A program made the translations under genes and the position numbers. A stretch of 64,000 nucleotides of DNA from contig NZ_JAJJMP010000001.1 in assembly GCF_020905415.1 (NCBI RefSeq), forward strand, positions 3,421,501-3,485,500. The letters run 5' to 3'. This DNA comes from Myroides oncorhynchi. GTDB taxonomy: Bacteria; Bacteroidota; Bacteroidia; Flavobacteriales; Flavobacteriaceae. Of this stretch, positions 18,328-27,637 are shown one piece after another. Under the pieces are notes generated by a model. That model searched no databases and was not told where the DNA came from. It saw only the letters and a list, made by a program, of their open reading frames with translations. Positions within the stretch are counted from its first letter, which is position 1. Each line of letters begins with the position of its first letter.

Positions 18328-19014
18328 TTATAGCGTTAAACTCTCACCTATATTTAATAGCATTAAATCTTTTCCTTTCTCAAAGAATTTGCGCTTTGCT
18401 TCTTCATGGTCTATTTCTATATATCCAAATGTATCAAAGTGATATCCTAATACTTTATCACATTTAACAAAATCAGAAGCAACAACAGCTTCATTTACAT
18501 CCATAGTGAAGTTACTTCCGATAGGTAAAACAGCTAAATCAAGATTTGTAAACATTGGAATTAACTTCATATCCATCGTTAGAGAAGTATCACCTGCGAT
18601 ATAGATATTCTTATTTTTACTTTCAATAACAAATCCTCCTGGTTGTCCTCCATAACTTCCATCAGGAAAAGAACTTGAGTGAATAGCTGGAGTATACTTT
18701 AATTTACCAAAATCAAAAGTCCATGATCCCCCATGGTTCATAGGGTGTGCATTAAATCCTTTTGCCTCATAGTGCCCTGCTATCTCTGCATTAGATACGA
18801 TTATAGCATCAGGGTTATTCTTAGCGATACGCTCTACATCAGCGATATGATCACCATGCGCATGAGTTATTAATATATAATCTACTTTTATAGCATCTAC
18901 ATCTATGGATTTGGCTGCTGATAAAGGATTACCTGAGATAAAGGGATCTACTATAATATTAATATCTTCCACTTGAATACCTAAACAGGCATGTCCGTAA
19001 TATGTGATTTTCAT
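18328..19014 (-). CDS. Metal-dependent hydrolase, UPF0173 / metallo-beta-lactamase fold
   Basis: 228 residues. The metallo-beta-lactamase motif HAHGDH (from ITHAHGDHIAD), plus GDTSLTMDMKL and LGYHFDTFGYI with later metal ligands, match the YtkL-like UPF0173 family. The substrate is unknown. It sits between menA and menC with gaps of 12 and 5 bp, so it is cotranscribed with menaquinone genes; a role in that pathway is only suggested by this. Confidence 0.88.
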   Translation of the reverse strand: MKITYYGHACLGIQVEDINIIVDPFISGNPLSAAKSIDVDAIKVDYILITHAHGDHIADVERIAKNNPDAIIVSNAEIAGHYEAKGFNAHPMNHGGSWTFDFGKLKYTPAIHSSSFPDGSYGGQPGGFVIESKNKNIYIAGDTSLTMDMKLIPMFTNLDLAVLPIGSNFTMDVNEAVVASDFVKCDKVLGYHFDTFGYIEIDHEEAKRKFFEKGKDLMLLNIGESLTL

Positions 19015-19026
19015 AAGTATAATTGT

Positions 19027-19938
19027 TTAAAGTACTAAAGCTATTGAAAATAATAGAGAAAGCAAAAATGTACTTAAGGCTACTATCTTCATTTGTGAAT
19101 CTAATTCTCTTGGTTCTGTATTTTTCTTTACGAATACTAAATGCTTTAATAAAGGAATATACGCAATGATAAAGAAGTATTTATAAATAGATAGATCTGC
19201 GTGTATTCCATATATTATAAATGCTACAAGAGCAAATAGAACGATAAAGTAATGATATTGTTTTGCGCCTTCTCTCCCTAGTTTAACAGCTAAGGTGTTC
19301 TTTCCTACTAGTTTATCAGAATTTAAGTCACGCATATTATTGATGTTCAATACCGCAATACTTAAATTACCAACTGCGATGGCTGGTAAGATAACCCAAT
19401 AATCTAATACTTGGCCATATAAGTAGAAACTCCCAATAACACTAACTAATCCAAAGAAAATAAAAACAAACAAATCTCCTAATCCCTTGTATCCATAAGC
19501 GCCAGAACCAACTGTATATTTAATAGCAGCTGCCACACACGATATTCCTAAAACGAAGAAAAATAGTGAAGTAAAGAAGTTATCTCTCCCAAAAGAGATA
19601 TAGATTAGGATTAACGCAGCAATTAATGAGAGTAATGAAGTAACGATAACACCTTTCTTCATTTCTTTGGCTGAGATTAATCCACTCTGCAAAGCTCGTT
19701 GAGGACCTATACGAGTTTCGTTATCTGTTCCTTTTACTCCATCTCCATAATCATTAGCAAAGTTAGATAGAACTTGTAACAACAGTGTAGTTAATATAGC
19801 GAACAAGAATATGCTCAAGAAAGAGGCATTAGCCGAAAAGAATGGATATGCACAGGCACTTCCTATTATAATTCCTGAAACTGAAAGTGGTAATGTACGC
19901 AGTCTAGCTGCACTTACCCAAGCTTTAAATTTTATCAT
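19027..19938 (-). CDS. menA: 1,4-Dihydroxy-2-naphthoate polyprenyltransferase
   Basis: 303 residues, starting at ATG 19938 (MIKFKAWVSAARLRTLPLSV); a TTG one codon upstream is less likely. UbiA-family membrane enzyme that attaches the isoprenoid tail to DHNA. The aspartate-rich motif is NFANDYGDGVKGTDNE, with the second one in NNMRDLNSDKLVGKNTLA. About nine membrane helices. It is the first gene of the menA-hydrolase-menC operon. Confidence 0.95.
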   Translation of the reverse strand: MIKFKAWVSAARLRTLPLSVSGIIIGSACAYPFFSANASFLSIFLFAILTTLLLQVLSNFANDYGDGVKGTDNETRIGPQRALQSGLISAKEMKKGVIVTSLLSLIAALILIYISFGRDNFFTSLFFFVLGISCVAAAIKYTVGSGAYGYKGLGDLFVFIFFGLVSVIGSFYLYGQVLDYWVILPAIAVGNLSIAVLNINNMRDLNSDKLVGKNTLAVKLGREGAKQYHYFIVLFALVAFIIYGIHADLSIYKYFFIIAYIPLLKHLVFVKKNTEPRELDSQMKIVALSTFLLSLLFSIALVL

Positions 19939-20083
19939 CAATGAATCTAAATTGCACTAAGAGTACTAAGCTCTTAAAGAGTATTAAAAGCTCAAAATTA
20001 AATAGAAATAATGACATACTCTCTATTTAAGACTACTCTTATGTACTTTTAAACAAAGTATGTGTAGTAAACGAAAAGTTAGT

Positions 20084-20389
20084 TTATCCGATAAGTTTAA
20101 GCTTTAAGTACTTATGAGGTTTAGCGAATGTATAGTATAGGGCATATAAAGGATTAGCTCCCTTGACAGAGAAAGTTAATGTTTGGTTTTCTGCAATTTC
20201 AAAGATAATCGCATTCGAAGTGTTCCAATCTATTTTAGTACTTAAAATATGTTTTCCTTCAGGTATTTCGAAATCCATTTCTACCCCATTAGCGATAGAC
20301 CCTAGCTTTTCCCCATCTAAATATATAGTATAGTTTCTAAATCTTTCTACGAAAGCTTTCTTTCTTCTTAAGATTATTCTTGCCATCAT
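20084..20389 (-). CDS. Small conserved hypothetical, PEGA-like beta fold
   Basis: 101 residues, starting MMARIILRRKKAF. The middle reads YTIYLDGEKLGSIANG then FEIPEGKHILSTKIDW, a pattern of a surface-binding beta-sandwich like PEGA domains (a ligand-displaying strand then EGKH). No signal peptide. Function unknown. It precedes a 1.2 kb gene-free region and is read away from it; its promoter lies near 20400-20450. Confidence 0.7.
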   Translation of the reverse strand: MMARIILRRKKAFVERFRNYTIYLDGEKLGSIANGVEMDFEIPEGKHILSTKIDWNTSNAIIFEIAENQTLTFSVKGANPLYALYYTFAKPHKYLKLKLIG

Positions 20390-20615
20390 TTAATTCCAAC
20401 TTGTTTTTAGTAAAGTTATGAGTTATTAAAGAAGTAGCCCTATAAAAATCAACTATTTTTAACAACTAATTTTTAAACAAGTAAGTCGTTTTAGATAAAC
20501 GTTTGATCATTATATATTATTTATCTATCTGTTTATCAAATCCTTAGTTCTTTTTTATATCTTTGTATCGTTTAGAAAAGCTTTAGGTCACTTATACAAA
20601 ACTAAATTCTCTAGC

Positions 20616-20773
20616 TTAAACCACAATCAGCATTCCAAATACTATAAAGAATTCTACTTCATAGTTCTTTCATTAGCGCTATAAAAATACTATAGTATCC
20701 TTGTATCGCCATTCAGACCTATCTTGTATAATTACTTTTCGTATATCTGGCTATCACTTATTCTGGGTTAAAA
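20616..20773 (-). repeat. Dispersed 155-bp palindromic element, copy A
   Basis: Read on the - strand, it starts TTTTAACCCAGAATAAG, continues through CGAAAAGTAATTATACAA and the 12-bp palindrome ATACTATAGTAT, then GCGCTAATGAAAGA and GAAGTAGAATTC, and ends GTGGTTTAA. It matches copy B at 56574-56736 along nearly its entire length. The far-end inverted repeat is partly decayed here. The element has no room for a gene. Confidence 0.7.
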
Positions 20774-20800
20774 GAATTTGCTTACTCCTCCTAATAAAAT

Positions 20801-20826
20801 TTAGATAGTAGACATCTACTATCTAA
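20801..20826. repeat. 26-bp palindrome
   Basis: TTAGATAGTAGA and TCTACTATCTAA are perfect 12-bp complements with a 2-nt spacer (CA). There is no T-run after it and no gene within 400 bp on either side. It may be a protein-binding site or a cruciform. Confidence 0.5.
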
Positions 20827-21076
20827 TCATATTTACCACCCCCTTTATCTAATTCATTATTATATATTTCTGAATAGCTTGCTTATTCTAAATATGAAGT
20901 CACTTGTGGCTATTTCCGTTCAAGTGAGTCCATAGTGACTTGATTAAAACAGTCTTTTTCATAGAGTCATTATGGATTTACTATGCTATCAATATTCTAT
21001 CATACCAAACAAGATAGCTTTAAGATGTATTAATAAATTAGTAGAAGTAATTTCAATAGAGATAATATGAAAAGAG

Positions 21077-21140
21077 ATTTAAACTCTAAAATAGTGATAG
21101 ACAAACAAACGAAAAGTAATTATACAAGATAGATTTGAAC
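21077..21140 (+). repeat. Dispersed palindromic element, half copy D
   Basis: Resembles the first 65 bp of the element (AGTGATAG, then ACGAAAAGTAATTATACAAG and ATAGATTTGAA) and then departs from it. The second half, including the central palindrome and far end, is missing. Confidence 0.55.
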
Positions 21141-21526
21141 TAGAGGAATATTCCCTCTTTTTTAACAAGAATTAACCCTCACCTATTGACTGATTATTAG
21201 AACTAGAAGATTCATTCATTTATCTTCTTTATATTCATTTTAAATTTTCAAATATCTTTCTATTAAGTTCCTATAACAATAAGTTATGTGTTGTTTTTTA
21301 ATTCTGTAACTATTTGAATATTAATACATATTACATGTTATGTAAAGTAATAATTTAAGTGATTAGATAGGCATTTTGGATTAATGGATTGAATCTTTAT
21401 TCAAGACAGTCTTCTTTTTAAGATAAAAAAAGCTTGTCGTAACAACTAATTACTGTAACGCGTAAGGGGTTATATCTAGATCGTATTTTGTAAAAAAAGA
21501 ACATATATAGTGGTTAAAATGATAGC

Positions 21527-21567
21527 AAAAAAAAGAACCATCCAATAGAGGATGGTTCTTTTTTTAT
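21527..21567. terminator. Terminator after menB (bidirectional form)
   Basis: AAGAACCATCC, loop AATAG or similar, GGATGGTTCTT with A-run before and T-run after. It ends the - strand menB transcript and could stop + strand reading too. Confidence 0.88.
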
Positions 21568-21590
21568 ATCTTTTACTATTTATATTTCTA

Positions 21591-22430
21591 CTATGGAAGC
21601 CACTTTTTAGTGAAGTTTGGTTTTCTTTTTTCTAAGAAAGCATTTCTCCCTTCTACAGCTTCTTCAGTCATATAAGCTAGACGTGTAGCTTCACCAGCGA
21701 ACACTTGTTGTCCTACCATTCCATCATCTGTTAAGTTCATTGCGAATTTAAGCATCTTGATAGACATAGGAGATTTAGCTAATACTTCTTGAGCCCATTC
21801 ATAAGCAGTATCTTCTAGTTCAGCATGAGGGATCACAGCATTTACCATTCCCATCTCGAAAGCTTCTTGAGCAGAATAATTTCTACCTAAGAAAAAGATT
21901 TCTCTTGCTTTCTTTTGCCCTACCATTTTAGCTAAGTAAGCAGAACCATATCCTCCATCAAAACTAGTTACATCAGCATCTGTTTGTTTAAAGATAGCAT
22001 GTTCTTTACTTGCCAAAGTCATATCACATACTACGTGAAGACTATGTCCTCCACCTACAGCCCATCCTGGTACTACAGCGATCACTACTTTAGGCATAAA
22101 TCTGATTAGACGTTGTACCTCTAAGATATTAAGACGATGCATACCATCATCTCCTACATACCCTTGATGTCCCCTAGCCTTCTGGTCTCCTCCACTACAG
22201 AAAGAGTAGATACCATCTTTAGGCGATGGACCTTCTGCAGATAATAATACTACACCGATAGATGTATCTTCTTGTGCATCATAAAAAGCACGATATAGTT
22301 CACTAGTTGTTTTAGGTCTAAAAGCATTGCGAACCTCTGGTCTATTAAAGGCAATACGAGCAACTCCATTACACTTTTTATAGGTAATGTCCTCAAACTC
22401 GATAGCTGTTTCCCATTGAATCTTACTCAT
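21591..22430 (-). CDS. menB: 1,4-Dihydroxy-2-naphthoyl-CoA synthase
   Basis: 279 residues from ATG 22430 (MSKIQWETAIEFEDITYKK). A longer in-frame start at 22523 would add 31 residues and run into the divergent peptidase gene, so it is rejected. Crotonase-fold enzyme that closes the naphthoate ring. Signs: AFNRPEVRNAFRP, FCSGGDQKARGHQGY, VVPGWAVGGGHSLHVVCD, the DGGYGSAYLAKMVGQKKARE segment and the C-terminal FLEKRKPNF. It stands apart from menA and menC by about 1.7 kb. Confidence 0.96.
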   Translation of the reverse strand: MSKIQWETAIEFEDITYKKCNGVARIAFNRPEVRNAFRPKTTSELYRAFYDAQEDTSIGVVLLSAEGPSPKDGIYSFCSGGDQKARGHQGYVGDDGMHRLNILEVQRLIRFMPKVVIAVVPGWAVGGGHSLHVVCDMTLASKEHAIFKQTDADVTSFDGGYGSAYLAKMVGQKKAREIFFLGRNYSAQEAFEMGMVNAVIPHAELEDTAYEWAQEVLAKSPMSIKMLKFAMNLTDDGMVGQQVFAGEATRLAYMTEEAVEGRNAFLEKRKPNFTKKWLP

Positions 22431-22501
22431 AATGTTTTTGAATTTAGGGTAAAAATAACCTATTTTTTGCATTATATTGCCATTCCAAAACATTATAATA
22501 T

Positions 22502-23617
22502 ATGAAAAAAACGCTTTTATCACTTAGTATCCTTTTTGTAGGATTAAGCTCTTATGCTCAAGAGTATGATTTTCACACCATTATAGACCTTGATGCTACC
22601 CCAGTAATAAGTCAAGGAAAAACAGGGACTTGTTGGAGTTTTAGTACATCTTCATTCTTAGAATCGGAGATTATGAGAAAAACAAATAAGCACATAGATC
22701 TATCAGAGATGTACACTGTACGCAATATCTATCCAGAGAAGATAGAAAACTACATTCTTAGACAAGGCAAAACACAGTTTGGACAAGGAGGTTTAGCACA
22801 TGATGTTATTAATAGTATCCGTACTTATGGCGTAGTGCCTATAGAGGCTTATTCTGGATTAGTTGGGAAAGAGTCTTTTGATCACAGTGAACTGTTTAAA
22901 GTTTTAAAAGGCATTATAGATGCCTATGCTAAGAGTGATTCTCCTATTTCTTATAACTGGAAGGAGATTACTGAAGTCGTATTAGATAAATATATTGGGA
23001 AGAACATTAAGGAATTTACCTACGAAGGGAAAAAGTATACTCCTGAAAGTTTTCTGAAATTTACTACAATAAACCCAGACGACTACATCACTATCACCTC
23101 TTTTAACAATAAAACAAACTACTCTTCGTTTATATTAAATATTCCTGACAATTTCTCTAACGGAAGCATGTATAATTTGCCATTAGAAGAATATATTAAG
23201 AATATAGATTATGCCCTTGATATGGGATACACTTTATCACTAGACTGTGATGTATCAGAAAAATCATTCTCAGGAAAACATGGAATAGCATTTATTGCTG
23301 AGAATGAAAAAGATAATGTAAAAGGATTAACAGAAATTATAAAAGAGAAGGATATTACTTCTGAGTATAGACTTCAAGAGTTTTATAACTTCAATACACA
23401 AGATGACCATTTAATGCATATTGTAGGAAAAGTCAAGGATCAAAATGGCAATATTTACTATAAAGTAAAAAATTCATGGGGTGCAAATAGTGATCGTGTT
23501 GGAAATGATGGTTATATTTACATGAGCATTCCTTATATTAAATTGAAGTCAATATCTGTGCTTCTACACAAAGATGGACTACAAAAAATTACAAAGGATA
23601 AATTAGGATTAAAATAG
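22502..23617 (+). CDS. Secreted C1-family cysteine peptidase
   Basis: 371 residues with a signal peptide (MKKTLLSLSILFVGLSSYAQ). Papain-fold peptidase of the bleomycin hydrolase / aminopeptidase C group: Gln38 and Cys44 in SQGKTGTCWSFSTS, His in DDHLMHIVGKV, Asn in YYKVKNSWGANSD. It is shorter than cytosolic PepC (about 440-450 residues) and exported, so probably a periplasmic or outer-membrane peptidase. It is divergent from menB with 71 bp between the starts. Confidence 0.88.
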   Translation: MKKTLLSLSILFVGLSSYAQEYDFHTIIDLDATPVISQGKTGTCWSFSTSSFLESEIMRKTNKHIDLSEMYTVRNIYPEKIENYILRQGKTQFGQGGLAHDVINSIRTYGVVPIEAYSGLVGKESFDHSELFKVLKGIIDAYAKSDSPISYNWKEITEVVLDKYIGKNIKEFTYEGKKYTPESFLKFTTINPDDYITITSFNNKTNYSSFILNIPDNFSNGSMYNLPLEEYIKNIDYALDMGYTLSLDCDVSEKSFSGKHGIAFIAENEKDNVKGLTEIIKEKDITSEYRLQEFYNFNTQDDHLMHIVGKVKDQNGNIYYKVKNSWGANSDRVGNDGYIYMSIPYIKLKSISVLLHKDGLQKITKDKLGLK

Positions 23618-23684
23618 TAGTTAACGACAATAAATTAGACCAGTTATAATATCTATCTAGCTGGTCTTCTACTTGGAAAAAAGA

Positions 23685-24869
23685 ATGATTAATAAAAAAA
23701 TTATAGCAGTAACATTGTTAGCGGCATTAGTGTTTAATGCGTGTCAACAAAAAGAGAACAGAGATTTAGCTACTAATATTCCTTTAATAAAAGAACATAA
23801 TGTACCAGTTGAAAACCCATATAGAGTTGAGTTTCCAATTGTATCAACAGAGTATATTTTAGAAAAGGCTCATGTAATTGAGAATTTTTATAATGATAAT
23901 ATCAATAAAAGTGGATATACAGGAAGTTTCTTAGTGGCTAAGAATGGCCAGATTATCTATGAAAACTATTCAGGAGTATCTGATAGACGTGGTAATGATT
24001 CTATTAATAGTGAGACACCTATGCATGTGGCATCAGTAGGAAAGGTGGTTACAGCCGTAGCTGTCTTAAGGTTAGTAGACGCAGGGCTAATTAGTCTAGA
24101 TCAGAGTGTTTCTGAGATTATAAAAGGGTTTCCTTATCCTGAGATTACAGTTAGAACATTGCTAAGTCATCGCAGTGGACTAAGATATTATGGCTATTAT
24201 AAAAATATATGGGACATAAAGAAAACAGTGACTAATGAAGATGTAATAAATACTATTAACGATAAGAAAGTAACCTTAGATTTTAAACCTAATTCTAAGT
24301 TTACATATAGTAATACTAACTATGTATTATTAGCTTCTATCGTAGAGAGAGTGACCAATAAGACCTTTAAGCAAGCCTTGAGAGAGTTGATATTCGAACC
24401 TTTAGATATGGCACATAGTTTTGTATTTGATGATGTATCATTAAAAAATCAAGTAACTCAGTCATTTTATAAAAATAGCTCTTTACAACGATGGGATTAC
24501 TTAGATGGAACCTATGGAGATAAGAATATATACACTACTCCTAGAGACTTTCTAAAACTAGATACAGCTTTATACTCTGATAACTTTCTTAGTGCAGATC
24601 TTAAACAAGAGATGTATAAAGGCTATAGCTATGAAAGTAAAGGCAAAAGGAATTATGGCTTAGGAATGCGTCTAATCGAAATGGACAATGGGGATAACTA
24701 TACCTATCACAATGGTTGGTGGAGAGGAAATACTTCTTCATATATACGATTGGCAAAGGATAATGTATGTATTATCTTATTTTCTAATAAGTATTCTAGC
24801 TTAACATATAAGACAGTCAGTTTAGCACACCATTTTGGTGACTATCCTGTAGGAGATATGGAACTCTAA
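23685..24869 (+). CDS. Serine hydrolase lipoprotein, beta-lactamase (class C-like) family
   Basis: 394 residues from ATG 23685 (MINKKIIAVTLLAALVFNAC); an in-frame TTG four codons upstream is less likely. Lipobox Cys20. Catalytic signs: S-x-x-K in HVASVGKVVTAVAVL, Y-x-N in FTYSNTNYVLL, and HNGWWRG near the C-terminus in place of the KTG box. Such periplasmic proteins are D-aminopeptidases, esterases or penicillin-binding-like enzymes; a true beta-lactamase is unlikely from this alone. Confidence 0.87.
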   Translation: MINKKIIAVTLLAALVFNACQQKENRDLATNIPLIKEHNVPVENPYRVEFPIVSTEYILEKAHVIENFYNDNINKSGYTGSFLVAKNGQIIYENYSGVSDRRGNDSINSETPMHVASVGKVVTAVAVLRLVDAGLISLDQSVSEIIKGFPYPEITVRTLLSHRSGLRYYGYYKNIWDIKKTVTNEDVINTINDKKVTLDFKPNSKFTYSNTNYVLLASIVERVTNKTFKQALRELIFEPLDMAHSFVFDDVSLKNQVTQSFYKNSSLQRWDYLDGTYGDKNIYTTPRDFLKLDTALYSDNFLSADLKQEMYKGYSYESKGKRNYGLGMRLIEMDNGDNYTYHNGWWRGNTSSYIRLAKDNVCIILFSNKYSSLTYKTVSLAHHFGDYPVGDMEL

Positions 24870-24882
24870 AATAATAAAGATT

Positions 24883-25926
24883 ATGAAAACAGTGAATGAT
24901 ATTTTTGGTATTAAATACGCTATTTGCCAAGCTCCAATGTTAGGAGTAGCAACACCTGAAATGGTGGCAGCAGTGAGCAATGCAGGCGCAATAGGAACCC
25001 TCCCTTTAGGTGGCTTACCTCCTAGCCTTAGCGAAGAATTAATCTTAAAGACGATGTCTTTAACTGATAAGCCATTTATCGTTAACCTGTTTCTTAATCC
25101 AATAGTGGAAGTCGTACAAGAGGACATAGACACAATGCAGGAAGAGATAGCTAAACTTGGAAAAGAGATTGGCTATATTCATGAAGAGATTAATGAGTTT
25201 AAACAAAAAAATTACCAAGACAATCTAGAGATCGTTAAAAAGTTAGGGCTAAAATATCTAGCCTTTACCTTTGGATGCTTTACAGATCAAGAAATAAAAG
25301 AATTACATTCAGAAGGTATTTATCTAATAGGGACAGCTACTACTTTAGAAGAAGCTGTCTTTTTAGATAGTAAAGGCATAGATGCGATATTATTACAAGG
25401 TATCGAAGCAGGAGGTCACAGAGGCTCTTTCTTAAAAGATACTCTTGATGATAACTTACCACTAAAAGAGTTAGTAGATCAAGTTTATCCTCATATAAAT
25501 AAACCTCTTTTTGTAGCAGGTGGACTATATAATGGTCAGGTAGGAAAACACTATTTAGATAAAGGAATAACTATGATCTGTTATGGTTCTCTATTTATAA
25601 CAGCTGATGAAAGTAATGCTACAGAATACCAAAAAGAGCTTTTAGACAAAGGAATTCCTATAGAAACAGTATTGACTAAATCTTTTTCAGGTAAATTTGC
25701 TAGAGGAATTGTTAATAAATTTGCAATATCAATAGATAATTCTAACAAAAAGATTCCTTTATTCCCTATTCAAAACAATTTAACACAAAATTTAAGAAAT
25801 TTTGCAAAACAGAATTTTTTTCATAACTTTAATTCTCTTTGGAGTGGAACACATTCACACTATGCCAAAAGAGATTCGTCATTAAATATTATAAACAAAT
25901 TGATTAAAGAAGTATATGAATTATAG
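24883..25926 (+). CDS. Nitronate monooxygenase (2-nitropropane dioxygenase family)
   Basis: 347 residues. FMN-binding TIM barrel that oxidises alkyl nitronates such as propionate-3-nitronate. Signs: YAICQAPMLGVATPEMVAAV, NAGAIGTLPLGG, LLQGIEAGGHRGS with the general-base histidine, PLFVAGGLYNG and MICYGSLFITADES. It starts 13 bp after the serine hydrolase stop and overlaps the next gene by 11 bp, so these three are likely one transcript. Confidence 0.92.
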   Translation: MKTVNDIFGIKYAICQAPMLGVATPEMVAAVSNAGAIGTLPLGGLPPSLSEELILKTMSLTDKPFIVNLFLNPIVEVVQEDIDTMQEEIAKLGKEIGYIHEEINEFKQKNYQDNLEIVKKLGLKYLAFTFGCFTDQEIKELHSEGIYLIGTATTLEEAVFLDSKGIDAILLQGIEAGGHRGSFLKDTLDDNLPLKELVDQVYPHINKPLFVAGGLYNGQVGKHYLDKGITMICYGSLFITADESNATEYQKELLDKGIPIETVLTKSFSGKFARGIVNKFAISIDNSNKKIPLFPIQNNLTQNLRNFAKQNFFHNFNSLWSGTHSHYAKRDSSLNIINKLIKEVYEL

Positions 25927-26767
25927 TTTTCAATATCGTTTTTTAAAAAATATAAATTTAGAAGAGCTTTTACAAGTATTTAATAAATCTTTCTCTGATT
26001 ATGTTGTTCCTATGAAGTTAACAACTGAGCAACTGCAGGATAAGATTAAAGCAGAAGGTATTGATCTAACTATCTCAGTAGGTGCTTTCTGTAATAAAGA
26101 GCTAGTAGGTTTTATCCTACATGCTAAGAACAATGACTATTTGTATAATGCTGGTACGGGTGTATTACCTTCGTTTAGAGGGAATAATCTGACAACTAAA
26201 ATGTATGACTACGCTATCCCTCTTTTTAAGAGTTTTAATATGCGTAAAATAAACTTAGAAGTTATTAGCTCTAACGAAACAGCAAACAAGTCGTATCGAA
26301 AGATAGGGTTTAAAAAATGGAGATCTGTCAACTGTATCAAAGGAATTATAAATATAAAAACTTCTAAATTTGAAGAGATAGAAGGTTTACAGATAAGTAA
26401 TCTACCTTACTATGAGTACTTAATTTCTTTTGCTGAGAAGGATATCATTCCTACGTGGCAAAATAGTGAATTCTGTGTCAATAATTTCGAAACTTCGTTA
26501 ATCATAAAAAAAGCAATTATAGGTTCGACTACTGTAGGATATCTTATTTTTAATCCTAAGAACAATAGAATCCTTCAAATCTGGGTAAAAGAGAATTATA
26601 GACGTAAAGGCATTGCCTCATATCTTGTTAAAGAATTAATAGGCAATGAAAGAAACTTTACAATAACTAATATAGATGGTCAAAACTTTGGTATTCACTC
26701 TTTTTTTAAATCTGTTGGTGGAGAACCATATCTAGAGCAAATAGAAATGGAAATGTATCTATACTAA
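25916..26767 (+). CDS. Tandem GNAT-family N-acetyltransferase
   Basis: 283 residues with two GNAT-like domains. The first (about 1-140) has GTGVLPSFRGNNLTTKMYDY, the acetyl-CoA loop, and SSNETANKSYRKIGFK; the second (about 150-283) has LQIWVKENYRRKGIASYLVK. The substrate is unknown. It overlaps the nitronate monooxygenase gene by 11 bp (translational coupling). Its stop is only 2 bp from the stop of the convergent gene at 26770. Confidence 0.85.
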   Translation: MNYSFQYRFLKNINLEELLQVFNKSFSDYVVPMKLTTEQLQDKIKAEGIDLTISVGAFCNKELVGFILHAKNNDYLYNAGTGVLPSFRGNNLTTKMYDYAIPLFKSFNMRKINLEVISSNETANKSYRKIGFKKWRSVNCIKGIINIKTSKFEEIEGLQISNLPYYEYLISFAEKDIIPTWQNSEFCVNNFETSLIIKKAIIGSTTVGYLIFNPKNNRILQIWVKENYRRKGIASYLVKELIGNERNFTITNIDGQNFGIHSFFKSVGGEPYLEQIEMEMYLY

Positions 26768-26769
26768 GC

Positions 26770-27597
26770 TTAACCAAAGAGGAAAGAAGTCATGCTTAAG
26801 GAACCTCCTACATATTTGTCATTAAAAACATGCACATTATCATTCTTATTGCTCAATCCTAGTATGTATAATAAAGGAAAGTAATGATCTGGTGTTGGTA
26901 TAGCATATTGCATGCTGGCACCTTGTTTTTTATAATCTAGTATCGTATTATACTCCCTAGATAATATAGCTTTCTTTATTATCTCATTACTTTCTATAGC
27001 CCAATCAAATCCATAATTATCTGTATCCATATTATCCCAATCTATAGCAGATAAATTGTGTACTATATTTCCGCTACCGATAATTAACACACCTTTCCTT
27101 CTAAGGGCTTGTAACTGTCTCCCTATTTCTAGGTGATAGTCCGCATCTTTATAATAATCTATACTAAGCTGTAATACTGGTACATTGGCTTCTGGAAACA
27201 AATGACATAAGACAGACCAAGCACCGTGATCTAGCCCCCAAGTCAAATCTTCATGAATTATCTTCTGCTCATTTAATCCAATGATTTCATGTGCTAATAA
27301 AGGACTACCCTTTACATCATAGTTAACATCAAATAATGCTTTAGGAAAGCCTCTAAAATCGTGTATTGTTTTTAGTGTTGAATTGCCAGTTACCAATGTG
27401 CCTTTAGTTAACCAGTGCGCAGAAATCACAAGAATAGCTTCAGGTTTTGGTAGTTGTTTACCTAGATTCTTCCAGTAGTTAGAGAATTCATTATCTTCTA
27501 TAGCATTCATAGGTGATCCATGTCCTACAAATAGTATAGGCATTTCCTCTTTTCTATCTTTTAACCAAAACAAATCATTTAGAACTTGATGTTGCAT
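26770..27597 (-). CDS. ygiD: 4,5-DOPA extradiol dioxygenase, YgiD type
   Basis: 275 residues, class III extradiol dioxygenase (LigB fold). Zinc ligands and active-site histidines are in LFVGHGSPMNAI, VISAHWLT, TWGLDHGAWSVL and IGSGNIVHNLS; PTPDHYFPLLYILG is near the C-terminus. E. coli YgiD opens the ring of DOPA; the natural substrate here is unknown. It lies 40 bp downstream of trkA and could be the last gene of that operon. Confidence 0.92.
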   Translation of the reverse strand: MQHQVLNDLFWLKDRKEEMPILFVGHGSPMNAIEDNEFSNYWKNLGKQLPKPEAILVISAHWLTKGTLVTGNSTLKTIHDFRGFPKALFDVNYDVKGSPLLAHEIIGLNEQKIIHEDLTWGLDHGAWSVLCHLFPEANVPVLQLSIDYYKDADYHLEIGRQLQALRRKGVLIIGSGNIVHNLSAIDWDNMDTDNYGFDWAIESNEIIKKAILSREYNTILDYKKQGASMQYAIPTPDHYFPLLYILGLSNKNDNVHVFNDKYVGGSLSMTSFLFG

Positions 27598-27637
27598 AAC
27601 TTAACTACTTTTAGTAAACCTAATTAATAATCAAAAA

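Larger units (their letters stand above)
20390..21590. other. 1.2-kb gene-free region rich in palindromes and repeats
   Basis: No credible coding sequence on either strand. It contains one full copy of the dispersed element (20616-20773, - orientation), a half copy (21077-21140, + orientation), a 26-bp near-perfect palindrome (20801-20826), nested inverted repeats around 20897-20975 (for example CCATAGTGACT against AGTCATTATGG), and the menB terminator (21527-21567). The two dispersed-element copies have their equivalent ends facing each other across about 300 bp. Confidence 0.6.

Noticed and set aside
22431..22523. N-terminal extension of menB
   Set aside because: It would overlap the divergent peptidase start and adds residues unlike the family.
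23685..24869. Serine hydrolase as a clinical beta-lactamase
   Set aside because: The S-x-x-K and Y-x-N motifs are shared with esterases and peptidases, and the third box is HNG rather than KTG.
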